19,394 nucleotides of DNA, from assembly GCA_004553495.1 (NCBI GenBank), contig SFLE01000031.1, forward strand, positions 1 through 19,394, read 5' to 3'. This stretch comes from Clostridiales bacterium (GTDB taxonomy: Bacteria > Bacillota > Clostridia > Oscillospirales > Oscillospiraceae). Below, one piece after another: positions 1-6,600 of this stretch. Under the pieces are notes generated by a model. That model ran no database searches. It was not told the DNA's origin and saw only the letters and a list, made by a program, of their open reading frames with translations. The position numbers and the translations under genes were made by a program. How positions within the stretch are numbered: the first letter of the stretch is position 1; every line of letters begins with the position of its first letter.

Positions 1-34
1 AACGCTCGACATTACAGGTACTGCGCATAGTCAT
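1..34 (-). CDS. 5' end of an unidentified gene running off the left edge
   Basis: Only eleven codons are inside the window (reading MTMRSTCNVER). The start is supported by an AAGGAGG ribosome site a few bases upstream (about 40-47) and by a complete sigma-A promoter further up. Too little sequence remains to name the product. A second in-frame ATG two codons later is an alternative start. Confidence 0.55.
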   Translation of the reverse strand, partial: MTMRSTCNVER

Positions 35-68
35 ATCCGTATCCTCCTTTTCCCGAATTTATGAGTAA

Positions 69-97
69 ATTATACTCACGCTTTCTTAACTTGTCAA
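69..97 (-). promoter_or_regulatory. Sigma-A promoter of the left-edge gene
   Basis: On the minus strand TTGACA (97-92) is followed after exactly 17 bp by TATAAT (74-69), both perfect consensus hexamers. It points to the partial gene starting at 34 and lies just beyond the 3' end of the pyrophosphatase gene. No operator-like palindrome was noticed beside it. Confidence 0.85.
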
Positions 98-149
98 TTG
101 CCGCTTTTCAACAAATATATATCCTCGGGCAACAGACTTTTATGCTTTT

Positions 150-1763
150 TTAACCCCAAAGTGCCGTGAGCATGGGGATTATCTGCTTTTTGCGGCTCAT
201 AACGCCCGCAAGGAACAGCGTGCAGTCCTTGGGCTCTGCCGAAAATGCCCTGCGTATGGTGTCGTCGCTGCCGACATACAAAAGCTGAGTTCCCTCCTTG
301 AGCACATCGGTGAGCATGAGAATAACCATATCGTACCCGCCCTCTTTTTTCATGCGGCGCATCTCCTCGAGGAACTCATCGCGTCGCTCGAGCATTTTTT
401 CTGAATCGAGGGTGGTTATCTGTCCCACGCCGAGACGCTGACCGGAAATATGAAATTCCTTAAAATCGCTGAGCAGGAGCTCGGACACCGGCTTTGTATC
501 CGTATTGCCGCCGGAAAACAGCTCCTTGCCGAGCGAGTCGAGCGAGACATTCGCAAGGCGCGCCATTCTCTCCGCCAGCGCAATATCGCGCTTTGTGCAG
601 GTGGGCGACTTGAACATAACGGTATCGGACAGTATCGCCGCCGCCATGAGCCCCGCCATTGCCGGCGAGGGCATAACGCCGTGCTCCTGATACATCCCGG
701 TTATTATCGTTGTCGTACTGCCGACGGGCTCGTTGCGCATTCTTATCGGCTGCGCGGTCTGAATATCCGCCAGACGGTGGTGGTCTATTATCTCCAGTAT
801 CTCCGCCTGCTCAAGTCCCGCGACCGCCTGCGCCTTTTCGTTGTGGTCAACGAGCACGACGCGCTTTCTCCTCGGGCGCAGCAGATGGTATCTCGACAGA
901 GTGCCGACTACCTTCTCGTTTTCGTCGAGCACCGGATAGCAGCGATAGCGGCTTTTGAGTACCTCCTCGCGCACATCGTCTATGTAGTCATCCAGATGGA
1001 AGCATATCGTATCCTCAGTGTGGCACGGGCGGGATATGGGTATCGCCTGATAAATGAGCTTTGCAACGCGGCTGGCATCGAAGGGCGTTGATATGATGCA
1101 GGTCCTGCCTGCGTTATCGAGCCACTCTTTTTTTGCCTCGGTCTGGCACAGGACTATACAGCTAACACCGAGCCTCAGCGCTCTTTCTATCATGTCCGGC
1201 TGGTCTCCGCACAAAACTATGCTGTCGGGATCGTTAAACAGCAGCGTTTCGCAGCTCTGCGGGAGCGCGATCACGACATTGCCGGATATGCAGTCTATTA
1301 GATTTGCGCCCTCGTTGAGTATCTTTCCCTCGAGAACGCTCAGGATATTGAACAGCGGCACCTCGTCAAGGTGCGGATCGATTATCGTAAGCAGGCTGTA
1401 CGATGCGATGTCTCCGGCAGAGAGAGTGCCGTAAAGCGTGCCGTCCTCGTTTATAACGGGTATGACCGAGATCTTCTGCTCGCGCATGATGTGCCACGCC
1501 CTGTTCATCGTGACCGACGAGCTCAGCGCCGGCGGGGTATCGTAATCAAGGTCTTTTACCTGCGTGCGGACATCCTTTATAAACCGCGGTGCAGCAAAGC
1601 CGAACTTATCGAGCATCCTCTGCGTTTCATCGCTTATGTGCCCCAGATATGCGGGGACATACTCCCTGTCTCCGAGGGCATTGCGAAGCGCCGCATAGCT
1701 CATCGCCGAAACTATCGAGTCGGTATCCGGATTGCGATGACCTACGACAAAAATTTCATTCAT
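150..1763 (-). CDS. ppaC: Manganese-dependent family II inorganic pyrophosphatase with CBS and DRTGG domains
   Basis: The enzyme hydrolyses cytoplasmic pyrophosphate to two phosphates, pulling biosynthetic reactions forward. The protein is 537 aa from the chosen ATG. The N-terminal DHH domain has the motif GHRNPDTDS at about residues 8-16 (metal-binding His9, Asp13, Asp15). A CBS module split in two (about 65-130 and 245-300) encloses a DRTGG domain (about 135-245). DHH elements follow, VDHNE (305-309) and IDHH (326-329), then the DHHA2 domain. In this subfamily CBS domains bind AMP/ADP (inhibition) or ATP, and DRTGG is linked to diadenosine polyphosphate binding, so activity is probably tuned by energy state. 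The start is the ATG at 1763, behind a GGAGGAA site; an upstream in-frame TTG at 1778 overlaps that site and is rejected. The gene is monocistronic with its own promoter. Identification is firm; the symbol follows common usage. Confidence 0.95.
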   Translation of the reverse strand: MNEIFVVGHRNPDTDSIVSAMSYAALRNALGDREYVPAYLGHISDETQRMLDKFGFAAPRFIKDVRTQVKDLDYDTPPALSSSVTMNRAWHIMREQKISVIPVINEDGTLYGTLSAGDIASYSLLTIIDPHLDEVPLFNILSVLEGKILNEGANLIDCISGNVVIALPQSCETLLFNDPDSIVLCGDQPDMIERALRLGVSCIVLCQTEAKKEWLDNAGRTCIISTPFDASRVAKLIYQAIPISRPCHTEDTICFHLDDYIDDVREEVLKSRYRCYPVLDENEKVVGTLSRYHLLRPRRKRVVLVDHNEKAQAVAGLEQAEILEIIDHHRLADIQTAQPIRMRNEPVGSTTTIITGMYQEHGVMPSPAMAGLMAAAILSDTVMFKSPTCTKRDIALAERMARLANVSLDSLGKELFSGGNTDTKPVSELLLSDFKEFHISGQRLGVGQITTLDSEKMLERRDEFLEEMRRMKKEGGYDMVILMLTDVLKEGTQLLYVGSDDTIRRAFSAEPKDCTLFLAGVMSRKKQIIPMLTALWG

Positions 1764-1789
1764 GAATGTTTCCTCCAATTCCGACCATT

Positions 1790-1828
1790 CAGACTATCCA
1801 ATTATAGTCTGCAATCGGAAAAAGTCAA
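1790..1828 (-). promoter_or_regulatory. Pyrophosphatase promoter with overlapping inverted repeat
   Basis: Minus-strand TTGACT (1828-1823), a 16-bp spacer and TATAAT (1806-1801) form a strong promoter for the pyrophosphatase. A perfect inverted repeat, CAGACTAT-N6-ATAGTCTG (1790-1797 and 1804-1811), covers the -10 and the expected transcription start. That position suits a repressor site, but no candidate regulator lies next to it. Confidence 0.75.
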
Positions 1829-1831
1829 CAC

Positions 1832-1863
1832 AAAAAGCGGCATCTTAACAGATACCGCTTTCG
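1832..1863 (-). terminator. Terminator after the DUF975-metallohydrolase operon
   Basis: Read on the minus strand, AAAGCGG and CCGCTTT arms enclose a further ATC/GAT pairing and a six-base loop, followed by a short T-run. It starts just after the metallohydrolase stop codon and sits immediately upstream of the pyrophosphatase -35, separating the two units. Confidence 0.8.
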
Positions 1864-1865
1864 TT

Positions 1866-3476
1866 TTAACTCTCAATTTTTCTTATCAGCTTTCTTATAT
1901 CGTCAGTGATGCGCCGCAGCTCTCCGTTGGGCCTGCCTTCGCAGCCGCGAACGGCGCTGAGAAGCTCCTCGGCAGCGCGCACAAGCTCGGCAAACAGCGG
2001 GTTTTTGGCTTTATGCACCGGCTGCTCCGCCTTGTGCTTCACGGGTATGCCCTCGGTTATAACGGCAAACTTATCCGCCAGCAGGTCAAACGCCGTTCCG
2101 CTGTAAGGTGCAAACGCCCTATAGCCGAGCTCGTCGTTTAAGCAGGCGGTAAAGCTGTCCGCGCTCTCGGGGTCGCCGTGGTTTACGAACACCATTTTCG
2201 GCTTTTCGGAAAAGCCCTCGAGCCACGCGATGAGCCCGCGCTTATCGGCATGACCGCTGACGCCGGGCAGCGCCGCTATCTCGGCTCTGACATCTATCTC
2301 CTCGTTAAAGAGCTTTACCTTGTCCGCGCCGTCGTTTAGCGCTCTGCCGAGCGTGCCGACCGCCTGATAGCCCACGAACAGCACAAGGCACTCGCTGCGC
2401 CACAGATTGTGCTTGAGATGATGCCGCACACGACCGGCATCGCACATACCGGATGCCGAGATTATGACCTTCGGCGTTTTATCCTCGTTTATCGCCTTTG
2501 ACTCCGCCTGACTCACCGCCAGATGCAGCCCAGGGAAGCTCAGGGGATTTTCGCCCGAGCGGATGACTGCCTTCATATCCTCGTCAACATAGCTCGTGTC
2601 GCATTGCAGGAAAACACTTGTCGCCTCGATAGCCAGCGGGCTGTCCACATAAACGGGGAAATCGCCGTGACCGGTGACGAGCCCGCGATTTTTTATCTCG
2701 CGGATGAAATACAGCATTTCCTGCGTTCTGCCGACGGCAAACGCGGGGATTATGACATTGCCGCCGCGGTCGAGCGTGCGCTGGATGTACTGCGAAAGGC
2801 TTGATATATAGTCCGGACGCTCGTCGGTGTGATTGCGGTTGCCGTAGGTGGACTCGATAACGAGACAGTCGGCTTTTTCGATGTGCTTGGGGTCGCAGAG
2901 TATCGGCTGGTCGAGGTTTCCTATATCGCCGGAGAACACGATCTTGCGCTCGCAGCCGTTTTCGTTGAGCCATATCTCTATAGCGGACGAGCCGAGCAGA
3001 TGTCCGACATCGGTAAAGCTGACCGTAACCGCCTCGTTTACCTGCACTCTGCTTTCGTAATCGCAGGGGCGCAGCAGCTTCATGAGCCCCGCAACATCGT
3101 CAAGGTCATAAAGCGGCTCAACGGGCGCATCGCCCCTGCGCATTGCCTTGCGCGATTTCCACTCGGCATCCGCCATCTGGATGTGTGCGCAGTCGCGCAG
3201 CATTATGTCTAAAAGCGCGCAGGTAGCAGCCGTTGCATACACCGGACCTCTGAACCCGTTTTTATACAAAAGCGGCAGCAGTCCCGAGTGGTCAATGTGC
3301 GCGTGCGTCACGAGGACGAAATCAAGCATCGACGCCGCGACCGGCAGCTCCTGATTTACGAAAAGGTCCTTGCCCTGCTCCATTCCGCAGTCAACAATGC
3401 CCTTTTTATCTCCGACTTCTATCAGCGTACAGCTTCCGGTGACTTCGTGCGCCGCACCTAAAAATGTAACTTTCAT
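1866..3476 (-). CDS. Beta-CASP metallo-beta-lactamase family protein (CPSF/RNase-like, COG1236)
   Basis: A 536-aa cytoplasmic metallohydrolase of the beta-CASP branch, whose characterised members are RNA endo/exonucleases. Visible signatures are the zinc motif HAHIDH at residues 58-63, the FSGDIGN segment (motif 3/4 region), the beta-CASP core (about 200-380) containing SASGMCDAGRVRHHL, then SGHADKRGL and VFVNHGDPES of the RMMBL (RNA-specificity) domain. About 70 residues after that form a charged, Lys/Arg/Glu-rich C-terminal tail. Length is typical or slightly long for the family. The start lies nine bases after the DUF975 stop, so the two genes are probably translationally coupled in one transcript ending at the hairpin near 1832-1863. 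Nuclease activity is inferred from the family; the RNA target is unknown. Confidence 0.92.
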   Translation of the reverse strand: MKVTFLGAAHEVTGSCTLIEVGDKKGIVDCGMEQGKDLFVNQELPVAASMLDFVLVTHAHIDHSGLLPLLYKNGFRGPVYATAATCALLDIMLRDCAHIQMADAEWKSRKAMRRGDAPVEPLYDLDDVAGLMKLLRPCDYESRVQVNEAVTVSFTDVGHLLGSSAIEIWLNENGCERKIVFSGDIGNLDQPILCDPKHIEKADCLVIESTYGNRNHTDERPDYISSLSQYIQRTLDRGGNVIIPAFAVGRTQEMLYFIREIKNRGLVTGHGDFPVYVDSPLAIEATSVFLQCDTSYVDEDMKAVIRSGENPLSFPGLHLAVSQAESKAINEDKTPKVIISASGMCDAGRVRHHLKHNLWRSECLVLFVGYQAVGTLGRALNDGADKVKLFNEEIDVRAEIAALPGVSGHADKRGLIAWLEGFSEKPKMVFVNHGDPESADSFTACLNDELGYRAFAPYSGTAFDLLADKFAVITEGIPVKHKAEQPVHKAKNPLFAELVRAAEELLSAVRGCEGRPNGELRRITDDIRKLIRKIES

Positions 3477-3485
3477 ATTTTCGCC

Positions 3486-4316
3486 TCAAAATTCGGGTGT
3501 CCACCCGTTGTTAAACGCATTTCTTGCGGCATCCTGCTCGGTGAGCTGCTTGTAGTATCCCGCCACCGTGAGCTGTATATACGGATAGACATAGAACTGA
3601 ACAAACATCCCGAGTCCGACCACGGTGAGCATCTCCGTCAGTGCGGAATACGGCAGCATAGCGGCTATCTCGTCGCCGGCATAGCTTGCCAGGGCAACGA
3701 GGAGCGCCCATCCGATGAAGCTCAGGTCGAGCACGAAAAGCTCGCCCTTATGCCCTGTCATGAGGCGCTTGCTCTCTCTTATGCACTGCATAACGCTCAT
3801 CTCCGGATGCTCGAGCACCAGATATATCGCCATGCGGTAGCGGTAATACGCGATGATGCCGGGGAAGATCAGCAGCAGCGACCAGAGGTAGATGAAGAAT
3901 ATCTCAACGATGTACAGCCATATGATGCGGAAAAACATTGCAAAGCTGTCGAATATGTTCCAGTAGCTGGCTTCAAAGCCCCTGATGGTGCGCAGGCAGA
4001 AGATAGCAAAGCCCGCGCCGAGCATGGCGGTGACAATGTCTATGGCAAGGTCGAGCAGCGATGCTGCCGGACTCGGTGTCGCGCCCTGAAGGGCATACGC
4101 AAACTGGTCGGGGTCAATATAGTTGCCGTTTTCAAACTCGATGGCAAACTCCTGAAGCTGGTTGCTGAGCGAGCTGTCGTATCCGCCGACGAGCTTATAC
4201 GACAAAAACGCAAGCACTGCGGTTATCAATATGTAGATGATCGCAGCTACCACCGGCTTTGGCTGAGCGTTTCTGATGAGATTTTTTGATTGCTGCTTTA
4301 AAAGCTTTCGATCCAT
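3486..4316 (-). CDS. DUF975 family integral membrane protein
   Basis: A 276-aa membrane protein. It begins with a basic segment, then a transmembrane helix (about 20-43), a polar loop of about 50 residues, and several further helices. The family hallmark is clear in the middle: LLIFPGIIAYYRYRMAIYLV, then a charged stretch ending SKRLMTGHKGELFVLDLSFIGW. The C-terminus has another helix pair and ends in a short polar tail. The function of DUF975 proteins is not established; they are widespread in Firmicutes. The start is well set by AGGAGGT seven bases upstream of the ATG. It is the first gene of a two-gene operon with the beta-CASP protein. Nothing in the sequence shows a biochemical link between the two. 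Confidence 0.9.
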   Translation of the reverse strand: MDRKLLKQQSKNLIRNAQPKPVVAAIIYILITAVLAFLSYKLVGGYDSSLSNQLQEFAIEFENGNYIDPDQFAYALQGATPSPAASLLDLAIDIVTAMLGAGFAIFCLRTIRGFEASYWNIFDSFAMFFRIIWLYIVEIFFIYLWSLLLIFPGIIAYYRYRMAIYLVLEHPEMSVMQCIRESKRLMTGHKGELFVLDLSFIGWALLVALASYAGDEIAAMLPYSALTEMLTVVGLGMFVQFYVYPYIQLTVAGYYKQLTEQDAARNAFNNGWTPEF

Positions 4317-4345
4317 GCGAAAAACCTCCTGATATTAATGCCTTG

Positions 4346-4351
4346 ATTATA
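4346..4351 (-). promoter_or_regulatory. -10 box of the DUF975 operon
   Basis: A consensus TATAAT on the minus strand lies 30 bases upstream of the DUF975 ATG. The best -35 at 17-bp spacing is a weak TGTTAT. No other regulatory structure is visible between this gene and the tRNA. Confidence 0.6.
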
Positions 4352-4418
4352 TCATTGATTCTCGTAAAATAACATAGCTGCGGCGAAAAAACATTAAAAA
4401 GTGTGACGAATAAATTGC

Positions 4419-4447
4419 TTGACAAGTCGTTTAAGTGATGCTATTAT
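4419..4447 (+). promoter_or_regulatory. Promoter of tRNA-Leu
   Basis: TTGACA (4419-4424), 17 bp, TATTAT (4442-4447). The expected transcript start is about ten bases before the mature tRNA 5' end, as is usual for single tRNA genes. Confidence 0.85.
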
Positions 4448-4465
4448 TATCAGGCACTTAATTAT

Positions 4466-4553
4466 GCGCGAGTGGTGGAATTGGCAGACTCGCTAGATTC
4501 AGGTTCTAGTGCTCACTCCGGGCGTGCGGGTTCAAGTCCCGCCTCGCGCACCA
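4466..4553 (+). tRNA. tRNA-Leu (anticodon CAG)
   Basis: An 88-nt cloverleaf with the long variable arm expected for leucine tRNA. The acceptor stem GCGCGAG pairs with CTCGCGC, followed by discriminator A and an encoded CCA. The anticodon stem CTAGA/TCTAG encloses loop TTCAGGT, giving anticodon CAG (reads CUG codons). The T arm carries GGTTCAAGTCC. It has its own promoter and a strong terminator, so it is a stand-alone gene. Confidence 0.97.
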
Positions 4554-4560
4554 TATCGAA

Positions 4561-4596
4561 AAATCCCGCAGTCCTTGCGACTGCGGGATTTTTTCT
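4561..4596 (+). terminator. Intrinsic terminator of tRNA-Leu
   Basis: A 13-bp stem (AAATCCCGCAGTC paired with GACTGCGGGATTT) around a CTTGC loop, followed by a T-run, begins seven bases after the tRNA. The A-rich left side means it could work in both directions. Confidence 0.93.
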
Positions 4597-4608
4597 ATAT
4601 TCAGGGGC

Positions 4609-4637
4609 TTGACTTATGATTTTTTCTGCTGTAAACT
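4609..4637 (+). promoter_or_regulatory. Promoter of the TetR-type regulator
   Basis: TTGACT (4609-4614), a 17-bp spacer and TAAACT (4632-4637). The palindromic operator at 4643-4659 sits directly on the predicted transcription start, which fits negative autoregulation. Confidence 0.75.
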
Positions 4638-4642
4638 GTATC

Positions 4643-4659
4643 TGTCAGTCAGGCTGACA
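4643..4659 (+). promoter_or_regulatory. Putative TetR operator, copy 1 (TGTCAG-N5-CTGACA)
   Basis: A 17-bp inverted repeat with perfect 6-bp arms and a 5-bp centre, five bases after the -10 of the regulator's promoter. The same arms and spacing recur at 5364-5380 in front of dehydratase cassette 1, the main reason to call both operators of this TetR protein. Confidence 0.72.
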
Positions 4660-4681
4660 CTTACATAGGGAGGGACAGCAT

Positions 4682-5314
4682 TTGCCGCACGAGGAGCTGA
4701 GAGAAAAAAACATCAGGCTCGTAATCGAAAACGCCCTTGATAGTTTTTTGGAAAACGGAATAGAGAAGACCAAGGTTGCCGACGTTGCGCGCCGCTCCGG
4801 ACTTACGGAGCGCTCGGTTTTTCGGTATTTTGAGACCAAGGCCGACCTCGTTTTGGCTGCGTCGCTGCTGTACTGGAACAGGATACTTGCGCTTATCGAC
4901 CGTATGTCGCATGAAAATTCCGACGGCGGCACGACCGGACTTGAGGACGCGGCGAACGTGCTCGTGTGCTACTCGATGCTGTATCACCTCGACCCCAAGG
5001 GTATGCGCTTCACGCTCGATGCGGAGCTGACCCTACAGGCAGCAGGCAGGCTGCACGAGATAAAAAACCAGCCGCCCGAGCCGTTTGAGACCTCCGGAGG
5101 TCCTATGGCGAAGGCGATCCGCAAGGGTCTTGCCGACGGCTCGATAAGCCCCGAGGTGGACGTGAAGGAGATATACTACAACTCCTACGACGCAATTCTG
5201 GGCATAATGCAGCGCCTTTCCATAGGCGGCAGCCCCAGCGCGAGAGAGCTTGATTACGACAGTAGAATGCTCCATCTCAGCGAAATGTTCGTAAAAGCGC
5301 TCAGCGGAAAATAA
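4682..5314 (+). CDS. TetR/AcrR family transcriptional regulator
   Basis: A 210-aa one-component repressor. The first ~50 residues form the TetR DNA-binding domain, including FLENGIEKTKVADVARRSG and LTERSVFRYFETKADLV, the helix-turn-helix and the typical F-x-x-K-x-x-L ending. The remaining ~150 residues are a helical ligand/dimer domain that names no ligand. The start is a TTG with GGGAGG eight or more bases upstream; no better ATG fits. The gene points toward dehydratase cassette 1, ending about 110 bases before it. An inverted repeat on its own promoter is repeated before that cassette, so it probably represses both until an inducer, perhaps an acyl-CoA or hydroxyacid, binds. The target assignment is inferred; the family is certain. 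Confidence 0.93.
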   Translation: MPHEELREKNIRLVIENALDSFLENGIEKTKVADVARRSGLTERSVFRYFETKADLVLAASLLYWNRILALIDRMSHENSDGGTTGLEDAANVLVCYSMLYHLDPKGMRFTLDAELTLQAAGRLHEIKNQPPEPFETSGGPMAKAIRKGLADGSISPEVDVKEIYYNSYDAILGIMQRLSIGGSPSARELDYDSRMLHLSEMFVKALSGK

Positions 5315-5328
5315 CAGGCGAATTCCAC

Positions 5329-5349
5329 ATCCCGAGAGATCGGGATTTG
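5329..5349 (+). terminator. Weak hairpin after the TetR gene
   Basis: ATCCCGA-GAGA-TCGGGAT forms a 7-bp stem with a GNRA-like loop, but only a short, interrupted T stretch follows. It may terminate the regulator transcript partly, allowing some readthrough into the dehydratase cassette. Confidence 0.45.
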
Positions 5350-5363
5350 TGTATGCCCGCTTT

Positions 5364-5398
5364 TGTCAGCTTTGCTGACATAACCGGGTAAATATAAA
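5364..5398 (+). promoter_or_regulatory. Putative TetR operator, copy 2, with likely cassette 1 promoter
   Basis: TGTCAG-N5-CTGACA at 5364-5380 matches the site in the regulator's promoter in arms and spacing (here the arms extend to 7 bp). A possible promoter overlaps it: TTGCTG (5372-5377), 15 bp, TATAAA (5393-5398). That promoter is not strong, so its exact position is uncertain. AGGAAGAAGGG precedes the first cassette gene. Confidence 0.65.
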
Positions 5399-5422
5399 AA
5401 TCAAACAGGAAGAAGGGCCGCA

Positions 5423-6070
5423 ATGAAAGAACTGAAGCATTTGATTTACTTTGAGAGCCTGCTGGAGGACACGAACAACGAGCTTGTCCGCAAAGCAGAG
5501 TCGGAGGGGGACCTGGCGCTCGGTTACACCTGCTTTCACGCGCCGGAGGTGCTCATGAACTTGGGCAATTGCTTCTCCGTCCGGCTTCGTGCACCGCACA
5601 CCAACTCCATGGAGCTTGCAACCTATTACATGGCCAACAACAGCTGCGAGTTCGCCCGTGCGCTTTTGGAGCGCGCGCTTGAGGGCAACTACGCATTTCT
5701 CCACGCCATGATAGGCGTTGACGTCTGCGAGGCGAATAACCGCGCCATCGAGAACATGGAGATCATGCACACGCAGGGCGAGGACAAGGACAAGTTCTTC
5801 TACTGCAATCTGGACATTCCCTATTCCGACGACGAGGACTGCGTCGAGCACATCCGCGAGCAGGTCTCCAGAAAGATCTTGAAGCCCCTGCGCGAAAACT
5901 ACGGCATCGACACCTCGGACGACGCCATCCGCGCCGCCGTGAGCGAGCACAACGAGGTCTGCCGCATCCTCACCGAGATAGGCGAGCTGCGCAAGCTGGA
6001 TATCCCGCCCATCACCGGCTATGAGTACGCCGTTTTGGTTCTGGTCAGCTACACCTGCCCCAAGAGTTGA
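5423..6070 (+). pseudogene. HgdB-like dehydratase subunit, cassette 1, N-terminal part (frameshifted)
   Basis: These 215 codons match the first half of the two intact 398-aa paralogues in this window (8555-9751 and 13256-14452). They keep the start (MKELKHLIYFESLLED), the first cluster cysteine in GYTC (residue 37), the FSVRLRAP segment and the second cysteine at about residue 75 (SCEFARALLE). After YTCPK the frame ends in S-stop at 6068-6070. The paralogues continue there with about ten residues of the type LIxKLEETL before the second half, and those codons are absent. The loss is about 26-29 nt, so the reading continues in the +1 frame at 6063. Either the gene is inactivated, or the halves are made separately, or the deletion is an assembly error. 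Family identity (2-hydroxyacyl-CoA dehydratase, HGD-D) is secure. Confidence 0.88.
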
Positions 6071-6599
6071 GGAGATCAAAAGCCGCAAGACCGACGCCAA
6101 GAAGGACTACCGCGTCCGCGTTGTCGTTGTCGGCTCTGAGATCGACGATCCCCAGCTCATCAAGCTTATCGAGGGCTGCGGCGCACTGGTGGTCGCCGAC
6201 CGCTACTGCTACGGCTCCTTCCCCGGCAGACAGGAAATTATCCTCTCCGACACCGAGGACGCACTCACGCAGGTCTGCCGCTGGTATCTGCAAAACACGG
6301 AGTGCCCGCGTCAGAGCGCACTGCACCGCGTCAAGTACCGCAACGACCACGTTGCGCAGCTTGTCAAGGACTTTAACGCCGACGGCGCAATTTACGAGCA
6401 GATGAAGTTCTGCACCTACTGGTCGTATGAGCGCGTCATCGCAAGTCAGGTAATGCCCCGCGACTACGGCATCCATATGCTCTCCATCGACCGCCCCTAC
6501 ATTTCCGGTCAGAGCGGACAGCTTCGCACGAGAGTGCAGGCATTCGTGGAGAGCCTTGAAATCAAAAAGCTCAAAACAGCTCAGAAGGAGGAAAACTGA
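6021..6599 (+). pseudogene. HgdB-like dehydratase subunit, cassette 1, C-terminal part
   Basis: The second half of the frameshifted gene; homology to the paralogues begins at about 6066 (VEEIKSRKTD). It keeps VVGSEIDDPQ, the conserved DRYCYGSFPGR loop, the third cluster cysteine in MKFCTYWSYERV and the C-terminal GQLRTRVQAFVESLEIKK. An ATG at 6021 overlaps the first half but has no evident ribosome site, and residues from it to about 6065 are out-of-frame sequence, so an independent start there is doubtful. The stop lies one base before the ATG of the large subunit (TGACATG), so coupling to it is maintained, and AAGGAGG near the end serves the next gene. Apart from the junction, the half shows no decay, which suggests a recent lesion or a sequencing artefact. 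Confidence 0.85.
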
Positions 6600-6600
6600 C

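Noticed and set aside
4466..4553. tRNA-Leu as integration site of a genomic island holding the dehydratase cassettes
   Set aside because: No integrase is present and I saw no direct repeat of the tRNA 3' end within the window; the tRNA keeps its own terminator.
6055..6075. Programmed +1 frameshift in the cassette 1 small subunit
   Set aside because: About nine to ten codons are missing at the junction compared with both paralogues, which slippage cannot explain. No prfB-like slippery sequence is evident and the paralogues need no shift.
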